In this document: in pieces, positions 6,556 through 9,451 of the stretch | Position numbering within the stretch: position 1 is the first letter of the stretch | How the letters are laid out: every line of letters starts with the position of its first letter | Source: an uncultured Ignavibacteriota bacterium | Lineage (GTDB): Bacteria; Bacteroidota; Ignavibacteria; Tepidaquicellales; Tepidaquicellaceae | Direction of reading: 5' to 3' | NCBI GenBank assembly: GCA_937915485.1 | Contig: CALGII010000297.1 | Coordinates: forward strand, 1 to 9,451 | DNA length: 9,451 nucleotides | The notes under the pieces: model-generated | The model's database searches: none | What the model saw: only the letters and a program-made list of their open reading frames with translations | What the model was told of the DNA's origin: nothing | Position numbers and translations under genes: made by a program

Positions 6556-7707
6556 ATGTTTACTTCACGACAAATAGTAACATCGGTGCTTTTACTGACT
6601 GCTCAGTTTGTATTCGCTCAGTCAGCATCGATACAACAGAAACTGACCCTCGTTCAGAATTCGTATCAGAACGGCGGTCAGTTCGTTGTTGATTATCAGG
6701 TCAAAGGAACAGGACTTCCTTCCGCTAAGACCCTCGCGGGACTTAACTGCGACGTCGTTTTCGATTCCACCGCTTTGAGATTCACGGGCGGCTCAAACTG
6801 GCTCGCGGGTCTTTCCGATTCGAACGGTTATTCCGTGAACGCGGCTTCAAACTACGTCGATGAATGGAATACAAAAGCGGTGAGAATTTTCATCACCGCC
6901 CCGAACGTTAACAACGACAACAACATCAGCGGTTACGACGTCGAAACGGAATACAGGACCTTCGTAAGGCTGAATTTCATAATCCTCGACAACACTAAGT
7001 CCGCGACGCTGACCGTAAAGGACGTAACGAATCAGGTCGGTCTTTTCTCGAGCCCTAACAATCTTCCGAACACTTTCGAAATCAGCAGCGTGACGCTTTC
7101 GCCTCCGGTAAACATCGTCGAAAGCCCGCTTCCTGTTTCGCTGTCTTCTTTTACGCACAGGGTAAGCGAAAGAAACGTGATTCTTAACTGGACGACGACA
7201 CAGGAAATTAACAACAAGGGCTTCGGTATCGAAAGAAAAGAAATTAACGGCGCGGAATGGAAGACGATTGGTTTCGTCAACGGCGGCGGTAATACGAATT
7301 CCGTTAAGAACTATTCTTACGAAGACAGAAAACCCGGTTCGGGAAAATATAAGTACAGGCTGAAACAGACGGACAACAACGGCAATTACGCTTACTCCGA
7401 ACTCGGCGGCATGGTTGAAATCGGAATCCCCTCGAAATACAACCTGTCGCAGAACTATCCCAATCCGTTCAATCCTTCCACAAAGATTGATTTCGATTTG
7501 CCGGACGACGGCAGGGTCAGGATTGTCCTCTATGACGCGACGGGAAGAGAAGTTTCGACCGTTATCAACGAAGACAAAAAAGCGGGAAGTTACACGATTG
7601 ATTTCAAGCCCTCGGGTCTTTCGTCGGGCGTTTATTTCTACAGAATGACCGCGTCGGGAAACGGCAGGGACAACATAATCACGAAGAAAATGAGTTTTGT
7701 AAAATAA
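6556..7707 (+). CDS. Secreted protein with cohesin-like domain and T9SS C-terminal sorting domain
   Basis: A 383-residue exported protein. The ATG at 6556 was preferred to the adjacent TTG at 6553 because a normal signal peptide follows (MFTSRQIVTSVLLLTAQFVF, ending in AQ). Residues 24-182 are beta-rich and resemble the cohesin fold: a VDYQVKG strand, LAGLNCDVVFDSTALRF, and a late TFVRLNFIILD/ATLTVKDV pair. This assignment rests on pattern only. Residues 190-285 match a beta module frequent in this phylum, starting PLPVSLSSF and including ILNWTTTQEINNKGF. Residues 292-383 are a type A T9SS sorting domain (NLSQNYPNPFNPSTKIDF, later YDATGREV and GVYFYRM). Such domains direct export across the outer membrane by the type IX system and are usually cleaved with attachment to the cell surface. 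No catalytic motif is seen, so a structural or anchoring role is likely. A terminator follows at 7734. The preceding gene encodes a dockerin-bearing protease. Confidence 0.85.
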   Translation: MFTSRQIVTSVLLLTAQFVFAQSASIQQKLTLVQNSYQNGGQFVVDYQVKGTGLPSAKTLAGLNCDVVFDSTALRFTGGSNWLAGLSDSNGYSVNAASNYVDEWNTKAVRIFITAPNVNNDNNISGYDVETEYRTFVRLNFIILDNTKSATLTVKDVTNQVGLFSSPNNLPNTFEISSVTLSPPVNIVESPLPVSLSSFTHRVSERNVILNWTTTQEINNKGFGIERKEINGAEWKTIGFVNGGGNTNSVKNYSYEDRKPGSGKYKYRLKQTDNNGNYAYSELGGMVEIGIPSKYNLSQNYPNPFNPSTKIDFDLPDDGRVRIVLYDATGREVSTVINEDKKAGSYTIDFKPSGLSSGVYFYRMTASGNGRDNIITKKMSFVK

Positions 7708-7733
7708 CTTTTTCATATAGTCTCCTTTCATTT

Positions 7734-7766
7734 AAGCGGATGATGCTTGGGTAATCCGCTTTTTTA
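7734..7766 (+). terminator. Intrinsic terminator after the cohesin-like gene
   Basis: A perfect 8-base stem, AAGCGGAT (7734-7741) with ATCCGCTT (7754-7761), and a 12-base loop are followed by a T-rich run. It lies 27 bases after the stop codon and ends the single-gene transcription unit. Confidence 0.85.
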
Positions 7767-7840
7767 TTTGCCTGTTCATCACCGAAAAATATTTTTCAAG
7801 CGCTTATTTAAAAGTGAACTTTTATCGCGGTTTCCGTTGT

Positions 7841-7846
7841 TATAAT
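7841..7846 (+). promoter_or_regulatory. Possible -10 element of the acyl-CoA mutase gene
   Basis: TATAAT lies about 100 bases before the mutase ATG and just upstream of the structured leader. No convincing -35 hexamer is seen. If it is used, transcription would start near 7853 and the leader would include the hairpin at 7871-7922. Confidence 0.35.
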
Positions 7847-7870
7847 ATTAAAGTTTTATTCCTCCTAAGC

Positions 7871-7923
7871 AAAGAGGTGTCGGGGGTAACTGACAATTAA
7901 CTGTTCACCCGATTACCTCTTTT
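7871..7923 (+). promoter_or_regulatory. Long hairpin in the leader of the acyl-CoA mutase gene
   Basis: AAAGAGGT (7871-7878) pairs with ACCTCTTT (7915-7922). Inside it, TCGGG (7880-7884) pairs with CCCGA (7908-7912), and a further short AAC/GTT pairing narrows the loop. A T-rich tract (TTTTAATTTTT) follows, then the mutase ATG 25 bases after the stem. It could act as an attenuator or terminator, as a 5' stabilising structure, or be the end of a small RNA. No cobalamin-riboswitch consensus was recognised in it. Confidence 0.5.
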
Positions 7924-7947
7924 AATTTTTAAATAAATTTTTCGGAG

Positions 7948-9451
7948 ATGAAGAAAAGCAGAAACAAAAAGCAATGGCTTGAACAAGCCTCCAAAGCCGC
8001 GACAAACGGAATGAAGTTCACCTCCCTCAGCGGCAAAGACCTCGACATTTGCTACACGCCCGAAGACATCAAGGATTTTGATTATGACGCGAAACTCGGT
8101 TACCCGGGAGAATTCCCATACACGCGCGGAATTCACAGCAATATGTACAGGGGAAAAATCTGGACTATGAGGCAGTTCGCGGGATTCGGCACGCCCGAAG
8201 ACACGAACGCGAGATTCAAATACCTGCTCGAGCACGGACAGACGGGGCTTTCCACCGCTTTCGATATGCCCACGCTCATGGGCTGGGACGCCGACGCTCC
8301 TTTGTCCGAAGGCGAAGTCGGTATATGCGGCGTCTCGATTTCTTCTCTCGCGGATATGGAAATACTTTTCGACGGGATTCCGCTCGATAAGGTTTCGACT
8401 TCGATGACAATCAACTCCCCCGCCGCGATGGTTTTCGCTTTCTATCTCGCGGTCGCGGAAAAGCAGAACGTTCCTTTTTCTAAATTGCGCGGAACTCTGC
8501 AGAATGACATTTTAAAGGAATACATTGCGCAGAAAGAGTTTATTTATCCTCCGAAAGAATCGATGCGCATAATCACCGATATGATTGAATACTGCACTAA
8601 CGAAGTGCCGCAGTTCAATCCCGTAAGCGTCAGCGGTTACCACATACGCGAGGCGGGCTCGACCGCCGCGCAGGAACTGGCTTTCACGCTTGCTGACGGA
8701 TTCGCGTACGTCGAAGCCTGCATCGAACGCGGTCTTGACGTTGACGCGTTCGCGCCGAGGATATCGCATTTCTTCAATTCGCATCTCGACTTCTTCGAGG
8801 AGATTGCGAAGTTCAGAGCGGCAAGAAGAATTTACGCGAAACGTATGAAAGACAAATACGGAGCGAAGAATCCGCGAAGTTGGATACTAAGGTTCCACAC
8901 GCAGACGGCGGGATGCTCGCTCACGGCTCAGCAGCCCGAGAACAACATAGTCAGAACGGCAATCGAAGCGCTCGCCGCGGTTCTCGGCGGAACGCAGAGC
9001 CTGCATACGAATTCGATGGACGAAACTCTCGCGCTTCCTTCCGACAAGGCGGTTAAAATCGCTTTGAGGACTCAACAGATAATCGCGTACGAGCACGGAG
9101 TCATAAATACGGCGGACCCGCTCGGTGGAAGTTATTACATCGAGAAACTAACCGACGACATCGAAGCGGAAGCGGAAAGATATTTTGAATCGATTGACGC
9201 GCAGGGCGGTGTAATTGCCTGCATCGAAAACGGATTTTTCCAGAAGGAAATCGCGAACGCGGCTTATAAATATCAGAAGGAACTCGACAACAAGGAAAAA
9301 ATTGTTGTCGGCGTAAACGATTTCGTGGAGGAGAACGAAAAGATTGACATACCCATACTTCAGATTTCAAAATCTGTCGAAGAACTTCAGGTGAAGAGAC
9401 TCGGCGAACTGAAACAGTCGCGGAACCGGGAAAGCGTGAAACGCTCTCTCG
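7948..9451 (+). CDS. Coenzyme B12-dependent acyl-CoA mutase, large subunit (isobutyryl-CoA mutase-type active site); 3' end outside window
   Basis: This is the substrate-binding large subunit of a methylmalonyl-CoA mutase family enzyme, which rearranges the carbon skeleton of an acyl-CoA by a radical mechanism. The 501 visible residues cover nearly all of the TIM-barrel domain. Landmarks are YTRGIHSNMYRG (58-69), GQTGLSTAFDMPTL (97-110), RGTLQNDILKEY (181-192), SGYHIREAG with His232 (229-237), HTQTAGCSLTAQQP (317-330), GGTQSLHTN (347-355) and DPLGGSYY (390-397). The frame is open at the right edge. Proteins of this type are usually about 520-560 residues long and take a separate B12-binding small subunit, expected downstream. 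Phe77 (RQFAGF) and Gln195 (KEYIAQ) stand where methylmalonyl-CoA mutase has Tyr89 and Arg207. Phe/Gln is the known isobutyryl-CoA mutase pairing, so isobutyryl-CoA to butyryl-CoA is the likelier reaction. The ATG at 7948 directly follows GGAG, an unusually tight Shine-Dalgarno spacing. Confidence 0.92.
   Translation, partial: MKKSRNKKQWLEQASKAATNGMKFTSLSGKDLDICYTPEDIKDFDYDAKLGYPGEFPYTRGIHSNMYRGKIWTMRQFAGFGTPEDTNARFKYLLEHGQTGLSTAFDMPTLMGWDADAPLSEGEVGICGVSISSLADMEILFDGIPLDKVSTSMTINSPAAMVFAFYLAVAEKQNVPFSKLRGTLQNDILKEYIAQKEFIYPPKESMRIITDMIEYCTNEVPQFNPVSVSGYHIREAGSTAAQELAFTLADGFAYVEACIERGLDVDAFAPRISHFFNSHLDFFEEIAKFRAARRIYAKRMKDKYGAKNPRSWILRFHTQTAGCSLTAQQPENNIVRTAIEALAAVLGGTQSLHTNSMDETLALPSDKAVKIALRTQQIIAYEHGVINTADPLGGSYYIEKLTDDIEAEAERYFESIDAQGGVIACIENGFFQKEIANAAYKYQKELDNKEKIVVGVNDFVEENEKIDIPILQISKSVEELQVKRLGELKQSRNRESVKRSL

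Larger units (their letters stand above)
6325..6574 (+). repeat. Short direct repeat ACTTCACGACAAA (two copies)
   Basis: The 13-base sequence ACTTCACGACAAA occurs exactly at 6325-6337, between the protease stop and its terminator, and at 6562-6574, inside the signal-peptide codons of the next gene. A 10-base version (TTCACGACAA) also lies in the signal-peptide codons of the protease gene at 3710-3719. The function is unknown. The copies may be remnants of a duplication. Confidence 0.45.

Noticed and set aside
6847..7731. Long minus-strand reading frame opposite the cohesin-like gene
   Set aside because: It is antisense to a well-supported gene, is rich in Arg and Val as shadow frames are, and shows no recognisable domain.
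7708..7947. Cobalamin riboswitch before the B12-dependent mutase
   Set aside because: The region is short, and I do not see the conserved B12-box sequence or the multi-helix layout; only a terminator and one long hairpin are visible.
1..9451. CRISPR arrays, tRNA or rRNA genes, transposases or phage genes
   Set aside because: No repeat-spacer pattern, no cloverleaf or rRNA-like sequence and no mobile-element protein was seen anywhere in the window.

Overview
The window looks like a piece of a chromosome from the Bacteroidota/Ignavibacteria side of the FCB group. The strongest sign is the exported protein at 6556-7707. It ends in a type IX secretion (T9SS) sorting domain with the NYPNPFNPSTKI signature, which is very common in Ignavibacteria and relatives. 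A TPR-type sensor kinase, a fatty acid hydroxylase-like membrane enzyme and weak Shine-Dalgarno sequences also fit this group. The species cannot be named from the sequence alone.

Layout, left to right. (1) The 3' part of mutL (to 877), with a complete set of endonuclease motifs. (2) A membrane histidine kinase with a predicted periplasmic TPR sensor (to 2855). Its signal peptide is encoded upstream of the first usable start codon, so the 5' end is irregular. (3) On the minus strand, a fatty acid hydroxylase/sterol desaturase family protein (2847-3491), whose 3' end overlaps the kinase by 9 bases. (4) A 206-base intergenic region with palindromic sites and a sigma-54-like promoter. (5) A large secreted multidomain serine protease homologue ending in a dockerin-like calcium-binding module (3698-6313), followed by a terminator. 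(6) A second regulatory region with the same palindrome. (7) A secreted protein with a cohesin-like N-terminal domain and a T9SS sorting domain (6556-7707), then a terminator. (8) A structured leader and the large subunit of a coenzyme B12-dependent acyl-CoA mutase, cut by the right edge.

The most interesting part is 3560-7710. Two neighbouring genes for exported proteins, in separate transcription units, have similar upstream regions. Both carry near-identical palindromes (consensus TTCTCATTATGAGAA) about 80-115 bases upstream of promoter-like sequences, which is the layout expected for a sigma-54 enhancer-binding regulator. One protein ends in a dockerin-like module and lacks a sorting domain. 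The other has a cohesin-like domain plus a sorting domain. A co-regulated pair that assembles on the cell surface is an attractive inference, but it is not proven by the sequence.

The mutase would usually be labelled methylmalonyl-CoA mutase. However, the two positions known to discriminate substrates are Phe77 and Gln195, the isobutyryl-CoA mutase combination. The mutL, kinase, hydroxylase and mutase genes show no obvious functional link to each other or to the exported pair.
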